Shown here one piece after another: positions 37,410-45,517 of a stretch of 64,000 nt of DNA (position 1 is the first letter of the stretch; the number at the start of each line of letters is the position of its first letter). The stretch is from Pseudomonas nitroreducens TX1 (GTDB lineage Bacteria > Pseudomonadota > Gammaproteobacteria > Pseudomonadales > Pseudomonadaceae). The translations under genes and the position numbers were made by a program. The notes under the pieces were generated by a model. That model searched no databases, had not been told where the DNA came from, and worked only from the letters and a program-made list of their open reading frames with translations. The DNA lies in contig NZ_AMZB01000103.1 in assembly GCF_000313755.1 (NCBI RefSeq), positions 1 through 64,000 on the forward strand. The letters run 5' to 3'.

Positions 37410-38042
37410 TCAGTGGCTGTGGCCGTGGCTGGCGTCGTGGGCGTGCACGCCGTTGTGGCTGTGGCCATTCATGTACTGCTGCAGGGTGGCGCTGCCCAGG
37501 TGCTCGACCTCGAACAGGCTGTCCAGGTGCTCGCGGGAGTTCACCAGGCCCTTGGCGCGCAGGATGCCCTTGCTGTCGATCAGCGCGGCGTAGGGCAGCT
37601 TGCCGATCTGGTAGGTCATGCCGACTTCCGGGCCGACCACGTAGGCAGCTTTCTCCAGACCATGCTCGGCGATCAGCGCCTGCTGGGCGGCCATGTCACC
37701 GTCGCTGACGTAGACCACGTCCAACTCGCCGGCCTTGTCCTTGGCGATGGACTTGATCGCCGGCAGCAGCGATTTGCAGATCGGGCAGGTCGGCGAGAGG
37801 AAGAACAGCAGTTGTCCGCGCTCACCTTCATAGCCGAAGTTGACCGGACGACCGTGACGGTCGGCGGCGGTGACTTTCGGCGCGGGCTCGTTGACGGCCA
37901 CGCCCTTGTCGACCATCAGCGCGCCGGCCGGAGCGATGCGGCCGTGCAGGACGCCGATCTGGCGCACCAGCGCCATCACGGTGAAGGCGAGGGCGATGAG
38001 CAGCACCCAGAGAAGAATGTTGGAAACGATCAGGCCTTCCAT
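37410..38042 (-). CDS. mauD: MauD thioredoxin-like disulfide protein with His-rich tail
   Basis: 210 aa from ATG 38042; the open frame upstream is not like MauD. One N-terminal membrane helix (about 6-26), then a periplasmic thioredoxin fold with C86-P-I-C89. MauD is thought to form the disulfides of the TTQ beta chain together with MauE. The C-terminus is unusual: the last ~20 residues (NGHSHNGVHAHDASHGHSH) contain seven His. That could bind copper or zinc; its role is unknown. Starts 4 nt after mauE. Confidence 0.88.
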   Translation of the reverse strand: MEGLIVSNILLWVLLIALAFTVMALVRQIGVLHGRIAPAGALMVDKGVAVNEPAPKVTAADRHGRPVNFGYEGERGQLLFFLSPTCPICKSLLPAIKSIAKDKAGELDVVYVSDGDMAAQQALIAEHGLEKAAYVVGPEVGMTYQIGKLPYAALIDSKGILRAKGLVNSREHLDSLFEVEHLGSATLQQYMNGHSHNGVHAHDASHGHSH

Positions 38043-38046
38043 TTGT

Positions 38047-38586
38047 TCACCTTCCGATGAGTTTGAGCAGACGGGGATGGTTCGCCAGCAGGCTGTCGGC
38101 CGCGGCGTACAGGAGCAGGGTGACGGCGCTGGCCGCAAGGATCACGAAGGCGTCGAACACGCCCAGCTCGCGAGCCTGCGGGCTGCCGGCGGCGAGCAGG
38201 CCGAGACCGGCGATGATCGCGTTGCGCAGCAGCAGCACCGGGCGCAGCGGTTGCATCTGGCCGGGGCCGGAGCAGCCGCAGTCGATGTCGCGACGACCGC
38301 GCCAGAGGTTGATGCCGATGGCGCCGGCATAGAACAGGATCAGCGCCGCGGCGGCCAGGGCTGCGACGTGGCGGCTCGCCGGCACCAGCAGGGCGAAGGC
38401 GATAACGCCCTCGACCACTGGCAGCACGCGGGCCACCGGGCCGACGAGCGAGGCTGGCAGCAGGCCGTAGTCTTCGACCTGGCGGGCGAAGCGCATCGGC
38501 GCGCGCAGCTTATGGCTGGCGGCGCTGGAGAGCAGCACCGCGACGGCCACCGCACTGGCGATGATCAGGATCGGATCGGAAAACAT
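38047..38586 (-). CDS. mauE: MauE membrane protein for TTQ enzyme maturation
   Basis: 179 aa with about four or five membrane helices (ILIIASAVAVAVLLSSAASH at the start). It has the MauE/DoxX-like pattern and the cysteine pair DCGCSGPG in a loop after a membrane helix. MauE acts with MauD in beta-subunit disulfide formation, perhaps as its membrane electron partner. It lies between the alpha chain gene (33 nt) and mauD (4 nt). Confidence 0.86.
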   Translation of the reverse strand: MFSDPILIIASAVAVAVLLSSAASHKLRAPMRFARQVEDYGLLPASLVGPVARVLPVVEGVIAFALLVPASRHVAALAAAALILFYAGAIGINLWRGRRDIDCGCSGPGQMQPLRPVLLLRNAIIAGLGLLAAGSPQARELGVFDAFVILAASAVTLLLYAAADSLLANHPRLLKLIGR

Positions 38587-38619
38587 TTCCGTACCTCTCG
38601 GTTGGCTTTCTTGAAAGGC

Positions 38620-39765
38620 TTAGTGGCTCAGGACCAGGATCGGCGTCTTGGCGATCTTGTCCATGGCGCCGTTGTACTTGCCGGTCTTCAGGTCGAAGAT
38701 CTGCAGGCCGCCTTCGATGTCGGTGCCCAGCAGCAGCGGCTTGTCGTCGGTGGTGGCGTGCAGGCTCCACACCGGCTTGGGCGCTTCCAGGGTGCCGATC
38801 TTCTTCTGCGTCTTCAGGTCGTAGACCCAGATGAACGGGCTCGGGTCTTCCCATTTGCCGGCGCTGTGCTCTTCATGCATCAGCACGTACATGCGGTTCA
38901 GCTTGGGCGCTACCGCCATCAACTGCCAGCCGCCAGTGCCCCAGCCTTTCTTGCGCTCTTCGTCGGTGGTCAGCGACCAGCTCGGCAGCATCTTCGGCTT
39001 GTCGCCGGAAACGTCCACCGGCTTGACCATGCCGTCGGTGGTGACGAAGAAGTAGGTCTCGCCCACGGCCAGGCCGCGTTCGTTAAGCTTCTCCTTGTTC
39101 GGGTCGAAGAACGGCGTCTGGCTGCGGCCGGTTTCCTTGCCGTCGTCGCCGATCCTGGTGATCTGCAGTTGGCCGTCACCGCACAGCGAGGCGAAGGCGC
39201 GCTTGCCCACCGGGTAGTTGAGCACGCAGCCGCTGATGGCGATCTCGCTGGCGACCTTTTTCTCTTGCGTGTCGACCACGGTGACCGAGGTGGACGGGGT
39301 GAAGTTGTAGATGTAGACGAAGCGATCGTCCGAGCTGGTGCCCAGGGCGTACTTCTGGGTCAGGATCGAGGCGCGCTTGGCCGGGATTTCCACTTCCCAC
39401 TTCGGACGCAGGTTCGAGGTGTCCCAGGCGGTCAGCACGTCGGTGCGCACGCCGCGGGTGCCGCGGGAGTAGAAGGTGTCGGCGGAATACAGGGTCTTGG
39501 CGTCGTGGCTCAGGGTGGACGGCGCGACGAAACCGGTGCTGACCATGCCCAGCATCTTCTTCTGCTCGGGGTCGACGACGGTGACGCGGCCGGCGATGAA
39601 GTTCTCGAACTCCACGTCGACGATGTAGGCGCGGTGCGGCGAGGGCGGGAATGGCAAGACGGTCTCACCGATGCTCTCGGTCGGCAGCTCGGCCTGGGCT
39701 GCGCCCATCGCGATGCATGTGGCCAGCGCGAGGACCGATGGAGCGAGGAACCTGGCGACGCTCAT
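38620..39765 (-). CDS. TTQ amine dehydrogenase alpha (large) subunit, aromatic-amine type
   Basis: 381 aa with a Sec signal (LAPSVLALATCIAMGAAQA). The rest is a seven-bladed beta-propeller with repeats such as GRVTVVDPEQKKMLGMV and IWVYDLKTQKKIGTLE. Segments such as CGDGQLQITRIGDDGK and WSLTTDEERKKGWGTGGWQL resemble the aromatic amine dehydrogenase alpha chain more than the methylamine enzyme; this judgement is from memory. With the beta chain it would oxidatively deaminate periplasmic primary amines (tyramine, phenylethylamine or similar) to aldehydes. First gene of the operon; mauB or aauB are possible symbols. Confidence 0.87.
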   Translation of the reverse strand: MSVARFLAPSVLALATCIAMGAAQAELPTESIGETVLPFPPSPHRAYIVDVEFENFIAGRVTVVDPEQKKMLGMVSTGFVAPSTLSHDAKTLYSADTFYSRGTRGVRTDVLTAWDTSNLRPKWEVEIPAKRASILTQKYALGTSSDDRFVYIYNFTPSTSVTVVDTQEKKVASEIAISGCVLNYPVGKRAFASLCGDGQLQITRIGDDGKETGRSQTPFFDPNKEKLNERGLAVGETYFFVTTDGMVKPVDVSGDKPKMLPSWSLTTDEERKKGWGTGGWQLMAVAPKLNRMYVLMHEEHSAGKWEDPSPFIWVYDLKTQKKIGTLEAPKPVWSLHATTDDKPLLLGTDIEGGLQIFDLKTGKYNGAMDKIAKTPILVLSH

Positions 39766-40225
39766 TGGCGGGTACTCCCTTTTTCTTGTTGGCGGGCTTT
39801 CGGTTGTTTTCAGGCCGCCTGCCCAGCGCAGGCAGCGGACGGAACAGTGAGCAGAGTCTGCCTGCGTCGGGGCAGGGCGGACTTGTTGTCCGTGCCATTT
39901 CCTTGTCTGGGGGTGACAGCGTGTCGTAGGCAGAAAGTGCAGATCGCCGCTGCGCTTCGCGGCAGGAATTCCGCCGAACGGCAGTGATCAATGTCAGGGG
40001 ATTCGTCTGTTTTGGTGCGAAAAGGCTGCAGAGTGCCCCGAAAATCCGCACAATGCACATTTGAGCTATCTTGAAACGCCGTTACACCCACCGGAAGTGT
40101 GCATTGTGAACAGTTCACAATGTTCGACATGCTCAAAATTTCCGCGTCGTTCCTGATTGGCTTTTCCGGCCCGCTATTTGCGTTGGGCCGGGAGTCCTCA
40201 ACCAATCCTCGCGGATGCTCCCCCG
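39766..40225. other. Divergent control region between the amine dehydrogenase operon and codB
   Basis: 460 nt without a gene. It must hold the promoters of both divergent operons. The only strong structure I see is the 21-bp palindrome at 40102-40122. GCACAATGCACAT at about 40049-40061 partly repeats its core (GCATTGTG in inverse). I cannot place -35/-10 boxes with confidence. Confidence 0.6.
40102..40122. promoter_or_regulatory. Perfect 21-bp palindrome, candidate operator
   Basis: CATTGTGAAC-A-GTTCACAATG: two perfect 10-bp arms around one base, ~104 bp before codB and ~337 bp before the amine dehydrogenase alpha gene. This is the size and symmetry of a dimeric regulator site. PucR, encoded just downstream of codB, is the nearest candidate. 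Confidence 0.55.
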
Positions 40226-41500
40226 ATGAAAAAAACCTCGATGAGTTCCCCCAGTGAGTTCCCCCTGAGCGCGACGCCCAGGGAAGGGCGCAAGGGCCTG
40301 CTGCCCATCGCCATGGTCCTGTTCAGCTTCACCTTCTTCACCGGCACCATGTTCGCCGGCGGCAAGATCGGCATGGCCTTCGATTTCGTCGACATGCTCT
40401 GGGTCGCCTTCATCGGCAACGTGCTGCTCGCCATCTACGCCGCCGCCCTGGGCCTGATCGCCTCGCGCAGCGGCCTGAACACCGTGCTGATGGGCCGCTT
40501 CTGCTTCGGCGAGCGCGGCAGCAAGCTGTCCGACTTCCTCCTCGGTTTCGCGGAACTGGGCTGGTACGCCTGGGGCACCGCCACCGTCGCCATCGTGCTG
40601 GTGAAGATGCTGAGCCTGCCCGAGTGGCTGAACATTCCGCTGATGGTGGTGTTCGGCCTGCTGTTCTCGATCACCGCGATCATCGGCTTCAAGGGCCTGG
40701 ACATCATGTCCCGCGTGTCGGTGCCGCTGATGTTCATCCTGTTGGTGGCGTCGATGGTCATCGCCACCAACCATGCTGGCGGCTGGAGCGGCCTGCTGGC
40801 GAAGGAGCCGAGCCAGACCCTGACCTTCTCCGCCGCCGTGACCATGGTCTTCGGCACCTTCGCCAGCGGCGCGACCCAGGCCACCAACTGGACGCGCATG
40901 GCCCGCAGCGGGCGCATCGCGGTGATCGCCAGCGTGGTCGCCTTCCTCATCGGCAACGGTTTGATGATCGTCGCCGGCGCCTGGTGCGCCATCGTCTACC
41001 AGAACGCCGACATCGTCGAAGTGATGGTGCTGCAGGGCCTGTCCTTCGCCGCGGTGATCATGCTCTGCCTGAACCTGTGGACCATCCAGGGCCCGACCAT
41101 CTACAACGTTTCCGCCGCCGCCTGCCACCTGGTGCGCAGCGAGCGCCGCCGCAGCATGACCCTGCTGGCCGCCGGTATCGGCATCATCCTCGCCATCGGC
41201 GGCATGTACGAATGGCTGATCCCGTTCCTGGTGCTGCTGGGCTCGATCATCCCGCCGCTGGGCGGCGTGATCATGGCCGACTTCTGGTACCGCAACCGCG
41301 GCGAGTACCCGGCGCTGGTAGGCACGCACATCCCGGCCTTCAACGTCTCGGGCCTCGCGTCCTACGCGGTCGGCGCCGGCCTGGCCTACGCCTCGCCATG
41401 GATCGCGCCGCTGGTGGGCATCGCCGCCTCGGCCCTCTGCTACATCGCCCTCACCGAAGTCACCCGCGCCCGTGCGCCGGTGGCCGAGCCGCGCGCTTGA
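40226..41500 (+). CDS. codB: Cytosine permease (NCS1 family)
   Basis: 424 aa from ATG 40226, with twelve predicted membrane helices. NCS1 features include FFTGTMFAGGKIGMAFDFVDMLW, the SRSGLNTVLMGRFCFGERGSKLSDFLLG region and the helix-3 segment GTFASGATQATNWTRMARS. It imports cytosine or related bases in symport. It is followed with overlapping stop/start by the PucR-type regulator and then codA, so one operon provides uptake, control and deamination. Confidence 0.92.
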   Translation: MKKTSMSSPSEFPLSATPREGRKGLLPIAMVLFSFTFFTGTMFAGGKIGMAFDFVDMLWVAFIGNVLLAIYAAALGLIASRSGLNTVLMGRFCFGERGSKLSDFLLGFAELGWYAWGTATVAIVLVKMLSLPEWLNIPLMVVFGLLFSITAIIGFKGLDIMSRVSVPLMFILLVASMVIATNHAGGWSGLLAKEPSQTLTFSAAVTMVFGTFASGATQATNWTRMARSGRIAVIASVVAFLIGNGLMIVAGAWCAIVYQNADIVEVMVLQGLSFAAVIMLCLNLWTIQGPTIYNVSAAACHLVRSERRRSMTLLAAGIGIILAIGGMYEWLIPFLVLLGSIIPPLGGVIMADFWYRNRGEYPALVGTHIPAFNVSGLASYAVGAGLAYASPWIAPLVGIAASALCYIALTEVTRARAPVAEPRA

Positions 41501-42708
41501 GCCTGAGCGTCGAGGAAATCCTCCGCCTGCCGGGGCTGGAAAGCCTCGCGCTGCGAGCCGGCGCGCGCAACCTGCATCGCAGCGTGCGCTGGTCCTACGT
41601 GGCGGAGAACGTCGGCATTGCCGACTGGGTGATGGGCGGCGAGCTGGTGTTCGTCACCGGCATCAACCACAGCCGCGACGAAGCCAACCTGCTGGAGCTG
41701 GTGCGCGAAGGCGTCGCCAGCGGCATCGCCGGCATCGTCATCCTCACCGGCGACGAGTTCATCCAGCGCATTCCCCAGTCCGTGATTCATTTGGCCGAAT
41801 CCGAGGGCCTGCCGCTGATCGAGCAGCCCTACGCGCTGAAGATGGTCATCGTCACCCACCTGATCGGCACGGCGCTGGTGCAGATGACCCAGGTGAAGAC
41901 TTCGCGCCGCGACATCCTCGGCCAATTGCTCAGCGGCGACTTCCCCAGCCTGGAAATCGTCCGGCGCCGTGCGCAACACCTGCAGTTGCCGCTGGAGGTC
42001 CCGCGTCGCCTGGTGGCGTTGCGGCTGTCGGGCGTCGACACACTGTTCCAGCAGCACGATCCCGAAGAGGCCGAACGCGCGCTGCAGCTGACGCGTCAAC
42101 GCCTGCTCGATCACCTGGAAAACTGGCAGCAGGAACGCCCGGAGCGCCTGCCGGTGGTGATTCAGGGCGATCTTTTCGTCCTGTTGCTAGCCCACGCCGA
42201 GCGCGCCGAATTGCACGCCCTGGCTGCCGAACTGCAGCAGCAACTGGCACCGCTGCGTGTTTACCTCGGTCTTTCCGCCTGCGCCGATAGCTGCGCGGAA
42301 TATCCCCGTGCGCTGCTCGAAGCGCGCCAGGCCCTGGACGTTGCCGAAGGCATGCAGGCGCCCGGTGGCTTCTGCGACTACCGTGAGCTGGGCGTGCTGC
42401 GCCTGCTGCGGGCGATCCCCGATCGCGCGGTGGTCGAGCAGTTCATGAAAGACACCCTCGGCCCGCTCTCGGAGCCGGGGCGCAAACAGCCGCACCTGCT
42501 GATCGAGACGCTCGACGCGCTCGTCCAGGAGAACGGCAACGCGCTCAGGGCGGCACAGCGCCTGGGCATTCACCGTAACACCCTGAACCAGCGGATCGCG
42601 CGCATCGAGGCCCTGAGCGGCCAGTCCCTGGACGACGCGCAGTTCCGCCTGAATACCTCCGTGGCGCTGCTCATCTGGCGTATGTCCACTGCGCCGCGCC
42701 ACGAATAG
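41497..42708 (+). CDS. PucR-family transcriptional regulator of the cod operon
   Basis: 403 aa. The frame has no usable ATG near the start. TTG at 41497 overlaps the codB stop (TTGA) and gives LSLSVEEILRLPGLESL, the usual PucR N-terminal segment, so a TTG start with translational coupling is chosen. Residues ~1-125 form the PucR sensory domain (GELVFVTGINHSRDE and GIAGIVILTGDEF), then a GGDEF-like fold, and a C-terminal helix-turn-helix (ENGNALRAAQRLGIHRNTLNQRIARIEALSG). PucR proteins control purine or pyrimidine catabolism. A regulator inside the operon it controls implies feedback. Confidence 0.87.
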   Translation: MSLSVEEILRLPGLESLALRAGARNLHRSVRWSYVAENVGIADWVMGGELVFVTGINHSRDEANLLELVREGVASGIAGIVILTGDEFIQRIPQSVIHLAESEGLPLIEQPYALKMVIVTHLIGTALVQMTQVKTSRRDILGQLLSGDFPSLEIVRRRAQHLQLPLEVPRRLVALRLSGVDTLFQQHDPEEAERALQLTRQRLLDHLENWQQERPERLPVVIQGDLFVLLLAHAERAELHALAAELQQQLAPLRVYLGLSACADSCAEYPRALLEARQALDVAEGMQAPGGFCDYRELGVLRLLRAIPDRAVVEQFMKDTLGPLSEPGRKQPHLLIETLDALVQENGNALRAAQRLGIHRNTLNQRIARIEALSGQSLDDAQFRLNTSVALLIWRMSTAPRHE

Positions 42709-42729
42709 CCTGAAGAGGAACAAGCGCCC

Positions 42730-43971
42730 ATGAAGATCATCAACGCCTCGCTGCGCAAGCAGACCGGCCTGTTCACCATCCGCTGCGACGGCGACGTCAT
42801 TGCCGACGTCGTCCAGCAAGCCGGCACCGTCACCGCCAGCGGCGACGACATCGACGCCTGTGGCAACCTGGCCATCGCTCCGCTGGTGGAGCCGCACATC
42901 CATCTGGACGCCACCCTGACCGCCGGCGAGCCGGAGTGGAACATGAGCGGCACGCTCTTCGAGGGCATCGAGCGCTGGGCCCAGCGCAAGGAAACCATCA
43001 CCCACGAGGACACCAAGTCCCGCGCCCACACCACCATCCGCATGCTGGCAGCCCACGGCATCCAGCACGTGCGCACCCACGTCGACGTGACCGATCCGAC
43101 CCTGGCCGCGCTCAAGGCCATGGTGGAAGTCCGTGAAGAGGCGCGCCACCTGGTGGACCTGCAGATCGTCGCCTTCCCACAGGAAGGCATCGAGTCCTAC
43201 GAGGGCGGCCGCGAGCTGATGGAGGAGGCGATCCGCCTGGGCGCGGACGTGGTCGGCGGTATCCCGCACTTCGAGAACACCCGCGAGCAGGGCGTCAGCT
43301 CGATCAAGTTCCTCATGGACCTGGCCGAGCGCACCGGCTGCCTGGTGGACGTGCACTGCGACGAGACCGATGACCCGAACTCGCGCTTCCTCGAAGTGCT
43401 TGCCGAAGAAGCCCGCGTGCGCGGTATGGGCGGTCGCGTCACCGCCAGTCACACCACGGCCATGGGTTCCTATGACAACGCCTACTGCTCCAAGCTGTTC
43501 CGCCTGCTCAAGCGCTCGGGCATCAACTTCGTCTCCTGCCCGACCGAGAGCATCCACCTGCAGGGCCGCTTCGACACCTTCCCGAAACGCCGTGGCGTGA
43601 CCCGCGTGGCCGAGCTGGACCGCGCCGGCATGAACGTCTGCTTCGGCCAGGATTCGATCAAGGACCCGTGGTACCCGCTGGGCAACGGTAACATCCTGCG
43701 CGTGCTGGATGCCGGCCTGCACATCTGCCACATGATGGGCTTCGACGACCTGCAGCGCGCCCTGGACCTGGTCACCGACAACAGCGCCCGCGCGCTGAAC
43801 CTCGGCGCGCGCTACGGCATTGCCGCCGGCCGTCCGGCCAACCTGCTGGTGCTGGGTGTGGACAGCGACTACGAAGCGGTGCGCCAGCAGAGCAAGGCGC
43901 TGTATTCGATCCGCCATGGCCGCGTGCTGATGAAGCGCGAGCCGGAACGGGTGGAGCTGATCGAGGGCTGA
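42730..43971 (+). CDS. codA: Cytosine deaminase
   Basis: 413 aa. Amidohydrolase fold with metal ligands visible as EPHIHLDATLT, HVDVTD, VHCDETDD, ASHTTAM and the catalytic Asp in CFGQDSIKDPWYPLGNGN, which is the E. coli CodA signature. It converts cytosine to uracil and ammonia and also isoguanine-type compounds in some homologues. It is 21 nt after pucR, with GAAGAGGAA as the ribosome site. The codB-pucR-codA order is a self-contained salvage or nitrogen module. Confidence 0.95.
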   Translation: MKIINASLRKQTGLFTIRCDGDVIADVVQQAGTVTASGDDIDACGNLAIAPLVEPHIHLDATLTAGEPEWNMSGTLFEGIERWAQRKETITHEDTKSRAHTTIRMLAAHGIQHVRTHVDVTDPTLAALKAMVEVREEARHLVDLQIVAFPQEGIESYEGGRELMEEAIRLGADVVGGIPHFENTREQGVSSIKFLMDLAERTGCLVDVHCDETDDPNSRFLEVLAEEARVRGMGGRVTASHTTAMGSYDNAYCSKLFRLLKRSGINFVSCPTESIHLQGRFDTFPKRRGVTRVAELDRAGMNVCFGQDSIKDPWYPLGNGNILRVLDAGLHICHMMGFDDLQRALDLVTDNSARALNLGARYGIAAGRPANLLVLGVDSDYEAVRQQSKALYSIRHGRVLMKREPERVELIEG

Positions 43972-43981
43972 TGGGCTTTTC

Positions 43982-44049
43982 GCAGGAGCGAGCTTGCTCG
44001 CGAACCCAGGCCTCGCAGCGGGGCGGTTCGCGAGCAAGCTCGCTGCTAC
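43982..44049. repeat. REP inverted pair (GAGCGAGCTTGCTCGCGAAC family)
   Basis: GCAGGAGCGAGCTTGCTCGC and, ~24 nt later, GCGAGCAAGCTCGCTGCTAC form an inverted pair just after codA. The same family recurs at 50645-50722 and as half copies at 30620 and 52677. Confidence 0.8.
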
Positions 44050-44120
44050 AACAGCCCTCGCTCAGTCATCTGGTGGAAGGCACCTGGATGCAGGGCAGGG
44101 CGCCGGTCGTGTCGGCATGC

Positions 44121-44191
44121 GTAGGAGAGGATTCTGTCCGCGATGAGTTCAAAGCGCGCCGGAGCACATCGCGGACGGAGTCCGCTCCTAC
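44121..44191. repeat. REP inverted pair (TCCGCGA family)
   Basis: GTAGGAGAGGATTCTGTCCG and TCGCGGACGGAGTCCGCTCC flank a ~27-nt core. Nearly the same element occurs at 48239-48309. A short degraded CCCTCGCCCTGAAAGGAGAG copy of the third family follows at 44203-44235. Confidence 0.78.
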
Positions 44192-44260
44192 AGGATCAAG
44201 AGCCCTCGCCCTGAAAGGAGAGGGCTGGGGTGAGGACTGCACCGGCACGTGCTGGCCCAG

Positions 44261-44301
44261 CCTTTGGGCGGATAACCCGTTCCGGGTTATCCGCCCAAAG
44301 G
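44261..44301. repeat. 19-bp perfect inverted repeat with 3-nt loop
   Basis: CCTTTGGGCGGATAACCCG at 44261-44279 is followed by TTC and its exact reverse complement at 44283-44301. A diverged relative with GGCGAATAACGCC ... GGCATTATCCGCC follows at 44324-44352, and related hairpins are at 50347-50381 and 50727-50754. No T-run, so it is a repeat rather than an obvious terminator. With the REPs it fills the 43972-44370 gap. Confidence 0.8.
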
Positions 44302-44370
44302 CAGCGGTCGGTCAGCGCCGTAGGGCGAATAACGCCGAAGGCATTATCCGCCGCAGGCACGGATGCCCGC

Positions 44371-44805
44371 TCAGGGCTCCATCGCCATCCCCACCCCGAA
44401 GCGGTTCCAGGCATTGATGGTGGCGATCGCCAGTGTCAGGTTGACGATCTCCGCCTCGCTGAACTGCTCGCGCAGAGCGTCGAACTGATCCTGCGGGGCA
44501 TGTTTTTCCGGCAGGCGGGTGAGGCTTTCCACCCAGGCCAGCGCCGCGCGCTCACGTTCAGTGAAGAAACGGGTTTCCTCCCAGACGCTCAGGGTCTGCA
44601 GCCGTGCCTCGGTCTCGCCGGCCTTGCGGGCGTCATTGGCGTGCATGTTCACGCAGTACGCGCAGCCATTGATCTGCGAGGCGCGCAGACGCACCAGTTC
44701 CAGCAGCGAGGTTTCCAGGCCTGACTTGGCCAGGGCCTGCTCCAGGCCGAGCATGGCCTTGTAGGCGTCGGGGGCGGCCTTGGGCCATTCGATTCGTGCG
44801 CTCAT
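44371..44805 (-). CDS. AhpD-like / carboxymuconolactone decarboxylase family protein
   Basis: 144 aa. The AhpD-type motif is present as NGCAYCVNMHANDARKAGE, with the redox pair C-A-Y-C and the following His. The all-helical single-domain form is about the normal size for the family. Members act in peroxide defence or as alkylhydroperoxidase-like proteins; substrate unknown. It is a single gene, divergent from exaB, and shows no sign of belonging to the alcohol regulon. Confidence 0.85.
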   Translation of the reverse strand: MSARIEWPKAAPDAYKAMLGLEQALAKSGLETSLLELVRLRASQINGCAYCVNMHANDARKAGETEARLQTLSVWEETRFFTERERAALAWVESLTRLPEKHAPQDQFDALREQFSEAEIVNLTLAIATINAWNRFGVGMAMEP

Positions 44806-44944
44806 GGCGATCTCCAGTGAGGCCCGCGGGCGTGCGGGAATGGAGCCAAGTTACCGTCTGTAGCCTGGTCTTCGAATAGCCAATTCCCGGCAATACCGGC
44901 AGACCAATGAAGGCCATTCAACGGACATGGTCGACCGCCGTTCT

Positions 44945-45010
44945 AGTACCAAGGGAGTAGACGGGAGCATCCAAAGCAGGATTCGACCGCCGGCCGCGCG
45001 TTCTTAACAT
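44945..45010 (+). promoter_or_regulatory. exaB promoter with TACCAA activator box
   Basis: TACCAAGGGAGTAG at 44947, ATTCGA at 44981 in the -35 position and TAACAT at 45005 as -10. The box-to-35 spacing (34) and the -35-to-10 spacing (24 between starts) match the pedH, exaC and pqqA promoters. Confidence 0.6.
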
Positions 45011-45074
45011 CCTCATCACTGGCGTCGTTCCATGCGCCAAGCCTTGCCAAGCATCTCGATGAGAGGATGAAGTG

Positions 45075-45512
45075 ATGAACAACAAGAACGTGCTGTGTGG
45101 CCTGCTGTTAGTGGCCGGCCTGGGTGTCTCGGGTCTGGCCCTGTCCCACGGCAATGTGACCCCCCAGGCAGTGGATACCTCGGGGCTGGAACCGCTGGGC
45201 AAGGAATGGCGCGACACCAACCCCTACCGTGAGCCCTATGCCAACCACGCCAAGGCGGTGGAAATCGGCGCATCGGCCTACAACCAGAACTGTGCGCGCT
45301 GCCATGGACTGGAAGCCAAGTCCGGCGGCATCGCCCCCGACCTGCGTATGCTCGATCCCGGCGCCGAGGGTGACGAGTGGTTCAAGGAGCGGGTGATCAA
45401 CGGCGCCGTGCGTGACGGTGCGGTGTACATGCCGAAGATGGCCGACTACATCAGCCAGGAAGGGCTCTGGGCGATCCGCACCTACCTGGACAGCGTGCAC
45501 GTGGAAGAGTGA
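45075..45512 (+). CDS. exaB: Cytochrome c550 electron acceptor of the quinoprotein dehydrogenase
   Basis: 145 aa from ATG 45075 (a GTG lies 3 nt earlier). Sec signal up to LALS; heme site C-A-R-C-H (NQNCARCHGLEAKSGG), then APDLRMLDPGAEG and a probable Met ligand in GAVYMPKMADYIS. This is the ExaB/cytochrome c550 pattern: it accepts electrons from the PQQ alcohol dehydrogenase in the periplasm and passes them to a terminal oxidase. It heads a four-gene operon with the accessory proteins downstream. Confidence 0.9.
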   Translation: MNNKNVLCGLLLVAGLGVSGLALSHGNVTPQAVDTSGLEPLGKEWRDTNPYREPYANHAKAVEIGASAYNQNCARCHGLEAKSGGIAPDLRMLDPGAEGDEWFKERVINGAVRDGAVYMPKMADYISQEGLWAIRTYLDSVHVEE

Positions 45513-45517
45513 CCGCC

